This document shows, one piece after another, positions 25,734 to 34,286 of a stretch of 37,326 bases of DNA. Source of the DNA: JBBSVE01 sp038233815 (GTDB lineage Bacteria; Pseudomonadota; Alphaproteobacteria; Rhodobacterales; Rhodobacteraceae); contig JBBSVE010000009.1 of assembly GCA_038233815.1 (NCBI GenBank), positions 1 to 37,326 on the forward strand. Reading direction: 5' to 3'. Both the position numbers and the translations under genes were made by a program. The notes under the pieces are model-generated. The model was not told the origin of the DNA and ran no database searches. It saw nothing but the letters and a program-made list of their open reading frames with translations. How positions within the stretch are numbered: the first letter of the stretch is position 1; each line of letters begins with the position of its first letter.

Positions 25734-27977
25734 ATGGCGGAACGCACCCAGACTGACAGCCGCGCGCTTCTGCGACGCCTGAAGGACAGCCTCGCCGAGC
25801 CCGGTCAGGGACAGGAGCGGCTTGACCGCGTGACGCATCTCATTGCGGATTCGCTTCGCGCCGAAGTCTGCTCGATCTATCTCTTCCGCGACCCCGGTAC
25901 GCTGGAACTCTGCGCCACCGAAGGGCTGAACCCGCAGGCCGTGCACGAGACGCGGCTCCGTCTGGGCGAGGGGCTGGTCGGCCGCGTGGCGCGCACCGGC
26001 GTGCCGATCCGGTCGGCCAACGCGCCCGCCGAAAAAGGCTTTCGCTTCATGCCGGAAACGGGGGAGGAGGCCTATTCCTCCTTTCTCGGCGTACCGATCC
26101 AGCGGGTGGGGGAAAAGCTGGGCGTGCTGGTGGTGCAGTCCAAGGCCGCGCGGATGTTTTCCGAGGACGAGGTCTACGGACTCGAGGTCGTGGCGATGGT
26201 GCTGGCCGAGATGACCGAGCTTGGCGCCTTCAACGGCGAGGGCAACGCGATGGCGACGCTGCACAAGCAGCCCGTCATGTTCCGCGGCCTGATCGGACAG
26301 GAAGGCACCACCGAGGGTCATGTCTGGCTTCACGAGCCGCGCGTCGTGGTGACGAACCCCGTGGCCGACGATCCGGTGCTGGAGACGGAACGGATCCGCG
26401 CCGCCGTGGGGCAGCTCCGCGTGTCGGTCGACGATCTCTTGCGCGCAGAAAGCCTCGACAAGGACCAGAAGCAGGTGCTGGAGGCTTACCGCATGTTCGC
26501 CCATTCACGCGGCTGGCTGCGCCGGATGGAGGAGGACATCGCGCAGGGCCTTTCGGCCGAAGCGGCGGTGGAAAAGGAGCAGTCCGCCACCCGCGCCCGC
26601 CTCGGCCAGGTGCCGGACGCCTATTTGCGCGAGCGGCTGCATGATCTGGATGACCTCTCCAACCGCCTGCTACGGATCCTGACCGGACAGGGCCGCGATA
26701 CCGGGGCCCGGATGCCGGAGAACCCGGTGCTTGTTGCGCGCAACATCGGGCCTGCGGAGCTGCTGGACTATGGGCGCACGCTCCGGGGGGTGGTTTTGGA
26801 GGAAGGCTCCGTCGGCTCTCACGCGGCGATCGTGGCGCGGGCGCTGGTGATCCCGCTGGTGATCGGTGCCAAGGGCATCATCGCCGAGGCGCTGACTGGG
26901 GACCGCGTGCTGATCGACGGCGATCAGGGCATCGCCCACCTGCGCCCCGAGGAAACCATCGTCAGCGCCTTCCGCGACAAGATGGCGATGCAGGCCGAGG
27001 CGCAGAGCCGCTATGCGGGCCTGCGCGACCTGCCGGCGGAGACGACCTGCGGCACGGTCATAGCGCTGCACATGAATGCGGGCCTGATGGCGGATCTGCC
27101 GAGCCTCGAAGGCTCCGGTGCCGACGGCGTGGGGCTATTTCGCACTGAACTGCAGTTCCTGATCCGCAACCACATGCCGAAGCGCGCGGAACTGGCGGCG
27201 CTCTATTCCCGGGTCATGGATGCGGCCAAGGGGCGCCGCGTCGCGTTTCGCACGCTCGACGTCGGCTCCGACAAGGTGCTGCCCTACATGAAGCCGCAGG
27301 ACGAGCCGAACCCCGCGATGGGATGGCGCGCGATCCGGGTGGGTCTCGACAAGCCCGGCGTTCTCAAGATGCAGGCGCAGGCACTGATCCGGGGCGCGCA
27401 AGGGCGGCCGCTGTCGGTGATGTTTCCCTTCATCACCGAACATGCGGAGTTTCTCGCCGCGCGCGGCCATCTTCTGGCGCAGCTGGAGCGGGAGCGGGCG
27501 CTGGGCGGTGTCGTGCCCGAAAGCCTCGAGGTCGGCGCCATGCTGGAAACGCCGAGCCTCGCCTTCGCGCCGCGGGCGTTTTTTCAGGCCGCCGACTTCA
27601 TCTCCATCGGCGGCAACGATCTCAAACAGTTCTTCTACGCCGCCGATCGGGAGAACGAGCGCGTGCGGCGGCGCTACGATTCGCTCAACTCCTCGTTCCT
27701 GACGCTGATCGAGCAGATCGTGATCCGCTGCGCCGGGGCGGAGACGCCGCTTTCGTTCTGCGGCGAGGATGCGGGCCGCCCGGTGGAGGCGCTGGTGCTG
27801 GCCGCGATGGGCATCCGCGCGCTGTCGATGCGCCCGGCCTCGATCGGGCCGGTGAAAAGCCTGATCCGCCGCACCGACCTCAAGGCGCTGCGCTTCGTGA
27901 TCGACACGGCGCGCGCGCGCGGCGACGAAAGCGTGCGCCCGGCGGTGATGGACTGGTTCGCCGATCAGCGCGGATGA
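25734..27977 (+). CDS. ptsP: Nitrogen-PTS phosphoenolpyruvate-protein phosphotransferase (EI-Ntr)
   Basis: A 747-residue enzyme I of the nitrogen-related PTS. An N-terminal GAF domain (about 15-165) distinguishes it from sugar-PTS EI; in other bacteria it senses glutamine or 2-oxoglutarate. Then come the PTS helical domain (about 175-320), the phospho-histidine domain with GSVGSHAAIVAR (His363) and the PEP-binding barrel with GVGLFRTELQFL, GSDKVLPYM, SIGGNDLKQFFYA and LSFCGEDAGRP. All catalytic parts look intact. It autophosphorylates from PEP and passes phosphate to NPr (PtsO) and EIIA-Ntr, which regulate K+ uptake, nitrogen use and polymer storage; those genes are not here. ATG 25734 is chosen because the GAF domain follows soon after. 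Directly downstream of lysC, and followed by a separate TRAP operon. Confidence 0.96.
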   Translation: MAERTQTDSRALLRRLKDSLAEPGQGQERLDRVTHLIADSLRAEVCSIYLFRDPGTLELCATEGLNPQAVHETRLRLGEGLVGRVARTGVPIRSANAPAEKGFRFMPETGEEAYSSFLGVPIQRVGEKLGVLVVQSKAARMFSEDEVYGLEVVAMVLAEMTELGAFNGEGNAMATLHKQPVMFRGLIGQEGTTEGHVWLHEPRVVVTNPVADDPVLETERIRAAVGQLRVSVDDLLRAESLDKDQKQVLEAYRMFAHSRGWLRRMEEDIAQGLSAEAAVEKEQSATRARLGQVPDAYLRERLHDLDDLSNRLLRILTGQGRDTGARMPENPVLVARNIGPAELLDYGRTLRGVVLEEGSVGSHAAIVARALVIPLVIGAKGIIAEALTGDRVLIDGDQGIAHLRPEETIVSAFRDKMAMQAEAQSRYAGLRDLPAETTCGTVIALHMNAGLMADLPSLEGSGADGVGLFRTELQFLIRNHMPKRAELAALYSRVMDAAKGRRVAFRTLDVGSDKVLPYMKPQDEPNPAMGWRAIRVGLDKPGVLKMQAQALIRGAQGRPLSVMFPFITEHAEFLAARGHLLAQLERERALGGVVPESLEVGAMLETPSLAFAPRAFFQAADFISIGGNDLKQFFYAADRENERVRRRYDSLNSSFLTLIEQIVIRCAGAETPLSFCGEDAGRPVEALVLAAMGIRALSMRPASIGPVKSLIRRTDLKALRFVIDTARARGDESVRPAVMDWFADQRG

Positions 27978-27996
27978 TGCGGCGGGAAATAGGGGA

Positions 27997-28026
27997 TTGA
28001 GCCCGTGGGTCCATTCGCCCCACTAT
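27997..28026 (+). promoter_or_regulatory. Possible promoter of the TAXI-TRAP operon
   Basis: TTGAGC (27997-28002) and CACTAT (28021-28026) are 18 bp apart, 58 bp before the start codon of the binding protein. The match is modest. Confidence 0.3.
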
Positions 28027-28084
28027 GGTCCCTGAACCGCGCGGACCGAACGCGCGGCCAGAACCAACCGGAGGAGATAGAACG

Positions 28085-29041
28085 ATGACCAGACTGACCC
28101 AGACCATGCGGATGCTCGCCGCGGGTGCGGCCCTCGCCACGGCCCCCGTAACACTCCATGCCGCCGAGTTCATCAACGTCCTGACCGGGGGCACGTCCGG
28201 TGTCTATTATCCGGTCGGCTCCGCGCTCGCCACGCTCTACGGCGAGAAGATCCCCGGCGTAAAGGCGCAGGTGCAATCGACCAAGGCCTCGGTCGAGAAC
28301 CTGAACCTCCTTCAGCAGGGCAAGGGAGAGCTGGCGCTGGCGCTGGGCGACTCGGTCAAGTTCGCCGCCGAGGGCAATGCCGATGCGGGCTTTCCCAAGC
28401 CGCTCGACAAGCTGCGCGGGATTGCCGCTGCCTATCCGAACTACATCCAGATCGCGGCGAGCGCCGAGAGCGGCATCAAGACGCTGGCCGACCTCAAGGG
28501 CCACAGCCTGTCCGTGGGGGCTGCGAAATCGGGGACCGAGCTGAACGCGCGGGCGATCCTCGACGCGGCGGGGATGAGCTACAAGGACATGAGCAAGGTC
28601 GAATATCTGCCCTTCGCGGAATCGGTGGAGTTGCAGAAGAACCGCTCGCTCGACGCGACGCTGCAATCGGCCGGGCTGGGCGTGGCCTCGCTGAAGGATC
28701 TCTCCACCTCGATGGCCACGACGATCGTGGCGATCCCGCCGGCGGTGGCCGAAAAGCTGGGTGCGCCCTATGTCGCGGGGACGATCCCGAAGGGCACCTA
28801 CGAGGGCCAGACCGAGGACGTGCCGACGGTCGCGGTGATGAACTATTTCGTCACCTCCTCGGATGTGTCGGACGAGACGGCCTATGAGATGACGAAGATC
28901 ATGTTCGAAAACCTGCCGACGCTCGTCGCCGCGCACAAGTCGGCGGCCGGGATCACGCTGAAGACCGCGCTCACCGGCATGCCGATCCCGCTCCACCCCG
29001 GGGCGGAGAAGTATTACCGCGAGGTTGGCCTCATCAAGTGA
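28085..29041 (+). CDS. TAXI-family TRAP transporter solute-binding protein
   Basis: A 318-residue periplasmic binding protein. The signal peptide covers residues 1-26 (ending TLHAA). The mature N-terminus, with INVLTGGTSGVYYPVGSALA, is the hallmark of the TAXI (TRAP-associated extracytoplasmic immunogenic) family; GKGELALALGDSV and LKGHSLSVGAAKSGTE also fit. It captures a substrate, in known cases glutamate, 2-oxoglutarate or related organic acids, and hands it to the fused permease encoded next. A strong GGAGGAG ribosome site (28070-28076) precedes ATG 28085. The intercistronic hairpin after its stop is a common device to give more binding protein than permease. The substrate cannot be told from sequence. 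Confidence 0.93.
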   Translation: MTRLTQTMRMLAAGAALATAPVTLHAAEFINVLTGGTSGVYYPVGSALATLYGEKIPGVKAQVQSTKASVENLNLLQQGKGELALALGDSVKFAAEGNADAGFPKPLDKLRGIAAAYPNYIQIAASAESGIKTLADLKGHSLSVGAAKSGTELNARAILDAAGMSYKDMSKVEYLPFAESVELQKNRSLDATLQSAGLGVASLKDLSTSMATTIVAIPPAVAEKLGAPYVAGTIPKGTYEGQTEDVPTVAVMNYFVTSSDVSDETAYEMTKIMFENLPTLVAAHKSAAGITLKTALTGMPIPLHPGAEKYYREVGLIK

Positions 29042-29046
29042 GCCGG

Positions 29047-29078
29047 ATCGGGGGCGAGCCCGCATGGCTCGCCCCGAT
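29047..29078 (+). other. Intercistronic stem-loop between TRAP binding protein and permease
   Basis: Left arm 29047-29060 (ATCGGGGGCGAGCC) and right arm 29066-29078 (GGCTCGCCCCGAT) pair over 13 bp with one bulged G and a five-base loop. It starts 6 bp after the binding-protein stop. No T-run follows, so it more likely stabilises the upstream message or partly attenuates transcription. It also covers the alternative ATG at 29064, which favours ATG 29103 for the permease. Confidence 0.7.
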
Positions 29079-29102
29079 TCCCATGCGGTCAAGGATCGAG
29101 TG

Positions 29103-31196
29103 ATGCCGGACGACGACGCCGCCCCCGTAGCCGACCTCGAACTGTCCGCGCACGATCCCCTCGGGTCGGGCTTTCCCGAGGGCTTTCAGGGCCGCCTCCT
29201 GTTCTGGATCGCGGTCGCCTTTTCGGTCTTCCAGATCTCCACCGCGGCGCATCTGCTGAACATCCCGAGCATCGTCGCGCGTGCGGTGCATGTGGGATTC
29301 CTGATGCTGCTGGGCTTTCCGCTGCTGGCACTCCTGCGCGGACCGTCCATGGCGATGCGCTCGGCGGGCTGGATCATGGCGGGGCTGGGCGTCGTGGTCG
29401 CGGCCTACCAGTGGTGGGAATATACCCCGCTGATCCTGCGAGCAGGCGTGCCGATCCTGTCGGACACGGTGGTGGGGTGCGTGGCGCTCTTGACCGTCTT
29501 CGCCGCCGCGTGGGCGCTGATGGGACCGGCGCTGCCGATCATTACGGGCTGCTTTCTCGCCTACTGCTTCTTCGGCCAATATGTCCCCGGCATCTTCCAG
29601 ACCCGGGGCTACGATTTCCAGCAGGTCGTCGACCACATGACCTTCGGGACCGAAGGCATCTACGGCATTCCGGTCTATGTCTCCTCGACCTACATTTTCC
29701 TTTTTATCCTGTTTGGGGCGTTTCTGGAAAAGGCCGGGATGATCAAGCTCTTCACCGACGTGTCGCTGGGCTTTGTCGGGCACAAGCAGGGCGGGCCTGC
29801 CAAGGTCTCGGTCCTGTCGTCGGCGCTGATGGGCACGATCTCCGGCTCCGGGGTGGCGAATGTCGTGACCACGGGGCAGTTCACGATCCCGCTGATGAAG
29901 TCGTTCGGCTACCGCTCCGCCTTTGCGGGCGGGGTGGAGGCGACGGCGTCGATGGGCGGGCAACTGATGCCCCCGGTGATGGGTGCCGTGGCCTTCATCA
30001 TGGCCGAGACGCTGGGCGTCGAATATATCGAGGTCGTCACCGCCGCGCTGATCCCTGCGATCCTCTATTTCGCCTCCACCTTCTGGATGGTGCATCTGGA
30101 GGCGGGGCGCGCCGACCTCATCGGCATGGCCAAAGCCGACCTGCCCTCCCCCCGCCGCGCGATGCGGGAGGGCTGGCATCTGCTGCTGCCGCTGGCGGTG
30201 CTCGTCTATCTGCTGTTCTCCGGCTACACGCCGCTTTATGCGGGGACCGTGGGGTTGGGTCTTACCGTCATGCTTATCCTCGGCGCGGCGTCGGCGCTGA
30301 ACCTGCCGCAGGGCGTGATCCGGGCGATCTTCTGGGTCGGGCTGGCGCTCATCGCGTCGGCCTTCCTGCGTTATGGCATCTGGGTCGTGATCTCCGCCAT
30401 CGCGGCGCTGGTCGCCTGGAACGCCATCACGCGGGGCGGGCGGGAAACGCTGCTCATCTGCCGGAATGCGCTGGCGGACGGCGCCAAGACGGCACTGCCG
30501 GTCGGGATCGCCTGCGCGCTGGTGGGTATCATCATCGGGACGATGACGCTGACGGGCGCTGCCAACACGTTCGGGTCGTTTATCGTGAGCGTGGGGCAGA
30601 ACAGCCTGATCCTGTCGCTCGTGCTCACGATGATCACCTGCATCATCCTTGGCATGGGGATCCCCACGATCCCGAACTACATCATCACGGCGACCATCGC
30701 GGGGCCCGCGCTCTTGCAACTGGGCGTGCCGCTGATCGTGAGCCACATGTTCGTCTTCTACTTCGGCATCCTCGCGGATCTGACGCCGCCGGTGGCGCTG
30801 GCCTGCTTTGCCGCCGCACCGATCGCGAAGGAGAGCGGGCTCAAGATTTCCATGCAGGCGATCCGAATTGCCGCAGCCGGCTTCGTGATCCCCTACATGG
30901 CGGTCTATACGCCCGCGCTGATGCTCCAGCCCGGCGGGCCGCTGGCGGAGTCGATCGGCTTTCCGCTGGCGGTGGCCTATATCGTGTTGAAGGCAGTGCT
31001 GGCGATCGGGCTCTGGGGCGGCGCGGTGATCGGCTGGCTCAATCATCCGCTGGCGCCGTGGCAGCGCTTGCTGGCCATCGCTGCCGCCGCCACGCTGATC
31101 GCGGCACTGCCTCTGACGGATGAGGTGGGGTTTGTGCTGGTGGCGCTCTTCGGCCTCTCGCTCTGGCGGCAGGCCCGCCGCGGGGCGGTGGCGTGA
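29103..31196 (+). CDS. TRAP transporter fused permease (4TM/12TM)
   Basis: A 697-residue membrane protein that joins the small (DctQ-like) and large (DctM-like) TRAP permease subunits into one chain, as is usual in TAXI systems. About 16-18 hydrophobic helices are visible. Typical large-subunit blocks are GTISGSGVANVVTTGQFTIP, GVEATASMGGQLMPPVMGA and GMGIPTIPNYI, which contribute to the Na+ and substrate sites. It uses a sodium gradient to import substrate from the TAXI binding protein. ATG 29103 has AAGGA upstream; ATG 29064 lies within the intercistronic hairpin loop. The stop codon overlaps the GTG of the DUF1850 gene (GTGA), so the two are translationally coupled. Nothing suggests damage or transfer. 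Confidence 0.93.
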   Translation: MPDDDAAPVADLELSAHDPLGSGFPEGFQGRLLFWIAVAFSVFQISTAAHLLNIPSIVARAVHVGFLMLLGFPLLALLRGPSMAMRSAGWIMAGLGVVVAAYQWWEYTPLILRAGVPILSDTVVGCVALLTVFAAAWALMGPALPIITGCFLAYCFFGQYVPGIFQTRGYDFQQVVDHMTFGTEGIYGIPVYVSSTYIFLFILFGAFLEKAGMIKLFTDVSLGFVGHKQGGPAKVSVLSSALMGTISGSGVANVVTTGQFTIPLMKSFGYRSAFAGGVEATASMGGQLMPPVMGAVAFIMAETLGVEYIEVVTAALIPAILYFASTFWMVHLEAGRADLIGMAKADLPSPRRAMREGWHLLLPLAVLVYLLFSGYTPLYAGTVGLGLTVMLILGAASALNLPQGVIRAIFWVGLALIASAFLRYGIWVVISAIAALVAWNAITRGGRETLLICRNALADGAKTALPVGIACALVGIIIGTMTLTGAANTFGSFIVSVGQNSLILSLVLTMITCIILGMGIPTIPNYIITATIAGPALLQLGVPLIVSHMFVFYFGILADLTPPVALACFAAAPIAKESGLKISMQAIRIAAAGFVIPYMAVYTPALMLQPGGPLAESIGFPLAVAYIVLKAVLAIGLWGGAVIGWLNHPLAPWQRLLAIAAAATLIAALPLTDEVGFVLVALFGLSLWRQARRGAVA

Positions 31197-31552
31197 GCGT
31201 CTGCCTGATGGTGGCAGGTGTCGCGCTGACGCTTGTGTCGCCGGATTTCACGCTGTCCTGGACGCATTCCATCGAACATGTCGAATGGCGCGAAAGCTGG
31301 CGGGTGGAGGCGGCGGACCTCCGCCTCGTCCGCGTGGCGGTAAAGGGGTCCGGCGCGGGAATGGAGCCGGGCGACGGGGCACGGCTGGAGGGTGGCTTCT
31401 GGGTCTGGTCACCGGACATGGCGGTTCCGGCGCTGCATCTCGCCGCATCGGGTGCCACGGGCGGGGGATGGACGCTCTGCGCGGGGGCTGCGTGCCGGGA
31501 GCTGGGTGCCGTGGCCGGTGGCCCGGTCGACATCGCCCCCTGCGGGAGGTGA
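31193..31552 (+). CDS. DUF1850-family protein, TAXI-TRAP partner
   Basis: A 119-residue protein of the DUF1850 family, which is found next to TAXI-type TRAP permeases. The family pattern is visible in the N-terminal half: hydrophobic N-terminus, then FTLSWTHSIEHVEWRESW, which is the conserved SV.h.v....E core. The first 15 residues may be a signal or anchor, so the protein may lie at the periplasmic face. Its role in transport is not known; an accessory or small-subunit function is inferred from the conserved link. GTG start at 31193 overlaps the permease stop by 4 bp. Ends 10 bp before the stop of the opposing EcsC-family gene. Low similarity in the C-terminal half means that domain is less certain. 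Confidence 0.82.
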   Translation: MSVCLMVAGVALTLVSPDFTLSWTHSIEHVEWRESWRVEAADLRLVRVAVKGSGAGMEPGDGARLEGGFWVWSPDMAVPALHLAASGATGGGWTLCAGAACRELGAVAGGPVDIAPCGR

Positions 31553-31562
31553 CGGGCGGCGG

Positions 31563-32336
31563 TCAGATCTTTCGGACCCGCAGCGCCTCGGTCTCGGTCT
31601 CGAACGCCGCGCGCATCGCCTCCGCCCCGTGGAGCGCGGAGAGCCGCATCAGGCCGAACCGGACATGCGCCAGTTCCCGGTAGTAGGTGAGGAACGTGGC
31701 GTTCAGCGCGGCCCCCGTGACCGCGCCCAGCACCGGGACCGTCTGCGCGGCGAGCTTCTGCGTCAGCGCGCCCGCGAGTTTCGGCACCACTTTAGACAGC
31801 AGCTTCTGCACCGCAGCACCATTGATCGACAGCCGCGCGCCGACGAAGGTGGTGTTGACCGCATCATCATCCTCAAGCGGTCCGCCCGACGACAGAACGC
31901 GCAGCGCCTCGGCCTGCACTTCGGGCAGCGCGGTGTCGAACCCCTCCGCCTCCGCCGCGCGTAGAATCGCGTGAAGGATCAGCGTCACCGTGAAAGGCAA
32001 TTCCGCAATCGCCGTGGCGAGCCCGCCCAGACCGCCAGCCGCCCCCGTCACCGCCGCAAGGGCCGGCACGGCGCGCGGGCCAAAATCGGGCGCGCGGCTT
32101 CCGTGGCGCGCGACCGCCAGCGCGCGGGTCAGCGCATCGTGGGTGATCGCCTCGATCCGGTCGCGGACCGGCGCGGGCAGCATCCGCATCTGTCGCTCCA
32201 CCGACCCGCCGAAGCGGTTGACGAGCCGCATCACCGGACCGTTGGCCCGGCGGTTGCGTAGCGCCAGCGCCCGGATCTGAGGCAGCGGGTCGGATTGGTG
32301 CAAGGCGGGGAGCGTGCGGGGCGCGGTTGTTTCCAT
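31563..32336 (-). CDS. EcsC-family protein
   Basis: A 257-residue protein of the EcsC family. Characteristic is a Gly/Ala-rich amphipathic segment (about 105-125, AAVTGAAGGLGGLATAIAELP) followed by FTVTLILHAI and a second Gly/Ala-rich stretch near residues 190-210 (VPVLGAVTGAALNATF). EcsC in Bacillus is the third gene of the Ecs ABC-transporter operon but is separate in most Proteobacteria; the biochemical role is unknown and membrane association is likely. ATG 32336 (METTAPRTLP) is preferred; ATG 32375 in the same frame adds 13 residues. The larger frame to 32840 lies across the GNAT gene and is a shadow. It follows the GNAT gene by 50 bp on the same strand. Confidence 0.82.
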   Translation of the reverse strand: METTAPRTLPALHQSDPLPQIRALALRNRRANGPVMRLVNRFGGSVERQMRMLPAPVRDRIEAITHDALTRALAVARHGSRAPDFGPRAVPALAAVTGAAGGLGGLATAIAELPFTVTLILHAILRAAEAEGFDTALPEVQAEALRVLSSGGPLEDDDAVNTTFVGARLSINGAAVQKLLSKVVPKLAGALTQKLAAQTVPVLGAVTGAALNATFLTYYRELAHVRFGLMRLSALHGAEAMRAAFETETEALRVRKI

Positions 32337-32386
32337 CCCCCAGATGTAGGATGCGCCGGTCCCGGCGGCAAGCATTCGCGCGTGGG

Positions 32387-32875
32387 TCAGATCGCGGCGC
32401 GCGTCACCGACCCTGCGACGCCATCCCAAGCGCCAGCCACCAGCGCCGCACCCAGCACACGCTCGGGGTTCGTGGGCGGCGGCATCACCACACCTTCGAG
32501 CTTGCGGAACCCGAAGCGTCCGTAATAGGGCGCGTCGCCCACCAGCAGCACCCGTGCAGCGCCCAGACGTTTCGCCTCCGCCATGCTTTCGGTGATGAGG
32601 ATTCCACCCAGCCCCTCGCCCTGCCGCGTCGGATGGACCGCCACGGGGCCAAGCAGCAGGATCTCGCGGTCCGCCACACGCGCGGGCCAGTAGCGGATCG
32701 CGGCGGCCAGCACGCCCTCCGCATCGCGCAGGATGCCGCAGAGCGCGCGCACCGTCGGCACGCCTTCGCGCAGTCGGTAGGACGACAGCGCCGTGCGACC
32801 GGGCGCAAAGCAAAGATCGTAGAGCGCCTCCACTTCCCACAGATCGGCGGGCCGCTCCTCCTCCAGCCGATACAT
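32387..32875 (-). CDS. GNAT-family N-acetyltransferase
   Basis: A 162-residue acetyltransferase of the YhbS-like GNAT group. The acetyl-CoA pyrophosphate loop is seen at LLGPVAVHPTRQGEGLGGIL (residues 73-92), with the Arg/Gln-x-x-Gly-x-Gly pattern intact. The C-terminal half carries LVGDAPYYGRFGFRKLEG, typical of this group (YYxRFGF). The acceptor is unknown: GNATs of this type acetylate small molecules or protein N-termini. The start ATG 32875 is followed by MYRLEEERPADL, a normal opening strand. It lies between glmM upstream (70 bp) and the EcsC-family gene downstream, all on the minus strand; whether it shares their transcript is unclear. Confidence 0.9.
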   Translation of the reverse strand: MYRLEEERPADLWEVEALYDLCFAPGRTALSSYRLREGVPTVRALCGILRDAEGVLAAAIRYWPARVADREILLLGPVAVHPTRQGEGLGGILITESMAEAKRLGAARVLLVGDAPYYGRFGFRKLEGVVMPPPTNPERVLGAALVAGAWDGVAGSVTRAAI

Positions 32876-32945
32876 GGCACCCCCGGTTCCGGCCGCCCGA
32901 CTAACATGATCGGGGGGGCGTTCAAACCCGGAATGACGCGGCGGC

Positions 32946-34286
32946 TCAGGCGTGATCCAGCGCGTCCACGATGCCGCCCACGACCTGGCTGAGAAGGGCC
33001 TCGTCCTCGCATTCGGCCATTACGCGGATCAGGGGCTCGGTCCCCGATTTGCGGATCAGGAGCCGCCCGGTGCCCGCAAGCCGCACCTCCGCCGCCGCGA
33101 TCTCCGCCCGGACGGCGGGGGAGGAGAGCGGGTCCGATCCGGCGGCGTAGCGCACGTTCCGCAAGAGCTGGGGCACCGTCTCGAAACTGCGCGCGAGCGT
33201 GCTTGCGGGGTCGCCGGTCCGCACCATCGCGGCCAGGAATTGCAGGCCCGCGATCAGCCCGTCGCCGGTGGTCGCATAGTCCGTCATCACGATATGACCG
33301 GACTGCTCGCCGCCGAGGTTCCAGCCCCCGGCGCGCATCCGTTCCACCACGTAGCGGTCGCCGACGGGGGTGCGTTCCAGCCTCAGGCCGCGGGCATCCA
33401 GAAACCGCTCCAGCCCCAGATTGGACATCACGGTGGCGACCAGCGCGCCGCCCCTGAGCCGCCCCTCCTCCGCCCAGCGGGCAGCCAGAAGCGCCATGAT
33501 CTGGTCGCCATCGGCCACCGCCCCCGTCTCGTCGATCACCATCACCCGGTCCGCATCGCCGTCGAGGCTCAGCCCCAGATCGGCGCCGTGGGCCACCACC
33601 GCTTCCGCCGCCGTCTCGGGATGGGTGGAGCCGCAGCCCTCGTTGATGTTGCGCCCGTCGGGCGTGGTGCCGATGGGAATGACCTCCGCGCCAAGCTCCC
33701 AAAGCACTTCGGGCGCCGCGCGGTAGGCGGCCCCGTTGGCGCAATCCACGACGACCTTCAGCCCGTCGAGCCGGCGCCCGGCAGGGAACGTGGTCTTGGC
33801 ATATTCCTGATAGCGCCCGCGCGCGTCGTCGATCCGGCGCGCGCGGCCGATATTGGCGGGGGCCGCGGGCGCGATCTCGCCCTCGAGGATGGCCTCGATC
33901 TCCGCCTCCGCCTCGTCGGAGAGCTTGAAGCCGTCGGGACCGAAGAACTTGATCCCGTTGTCCGGCGCGGGATTGTGGCTGGCGGAGATCATCACGCCCA
34001 GATCGGCACGCATGGAGCGGGTGAGGAAGCCCACCGCGGGCGTCGGCACCGGCCCCAGAAGCAAGACGTTCATGCCGGTGGAGGTGAGGCCTGCGGTCAG
34101 CGCCGTCTCCAGCATGTAGCCCGAAAGCCGGGTGTCCTTTCCGATCACCACGCGGTGCACGCCGGCGCCCTCTCGCCGGAAGTAGCGTCCGGCGGCGGCC
34201 CCCAGACGCAGCGCCATGTCGGCGGTCATCGGAAAACTGTTTGCGGTGCCGCGCACGCCGTCGGTGCCGAAAAGTTTGCGGGTCAA
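32946..34286 (-). CDS. glmM: Phosphoglucosamine mutase
   Basis: A 446-residue enzyme that converts glucosamine-6-phosphate to glucosamine-1-phosphate for UDP-GlcNAc, hence peptidoglycan and LPS. N-terminal KLFGTDGVRGTAN is typical. The phospho-serine is Ser103 in ISASHNPAPDNGIKFFG, the Mg2+ loop is DGDADRVMVID, the sugar-binding loop GGEQSGHIV, and the phosphate-binding loop RKSGTEPLIRVMAE. Length is normal. The start is TTG 34286, which overlaps the folP stop as TTGA and has GGGGAG 6 bp upstream; this gives the usual family N-terminus. A longer ATG form from 34316 has no support. folP and glmM form a coupled pair, an arrangement seen widely in bacteria. Confidence 0.95.
   Translation of the reverse strand: MTRKLFGTDGVRGTANSFPMTADMALRLGAAAGRYFRREGAGVHRVVIGKDTRLSGYMLETALTAGLTSTGMNVLLLGPVPTPAVGFLTRSMRADLGVMISASHNPAPDNGIKFFGPDGFKLSDEAEAEIEAILEGEIAPAAPANIGRARRIDDARGRYQEYAKTTFPAGRRLDGLKVVVDCANGAAYRAAPEVLWELGAEVIPIGTTPDGRNINEGCGSTHPETAAEAVVAHGADLGLSLDGDADRVMVIDETGAVADGDQIMALLAARWAEEGRLRGGALVATVMSNLGLERFLDARGLRLERTPVGDRYVVERMRAGGWNLGGEQSGHIVMTDYATTGDGLIAGLQFLAAMVRTGDPASTLARSFETVPQLLRNVRYAAGSDPLSSPAVRAEIAAAEVRLAGTGRLLIRKSGTEPLIRVMAECEDEALLSQVVGGIVDALDHA

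Noticed and set aside
29034..31046. Long minus-strand open frame (670 codons) opposite the TRAP permease
   Set aside because: The translation is charged and low in complexity, while the plus strand encodes a complete membrane transporter. It is a composition effect.
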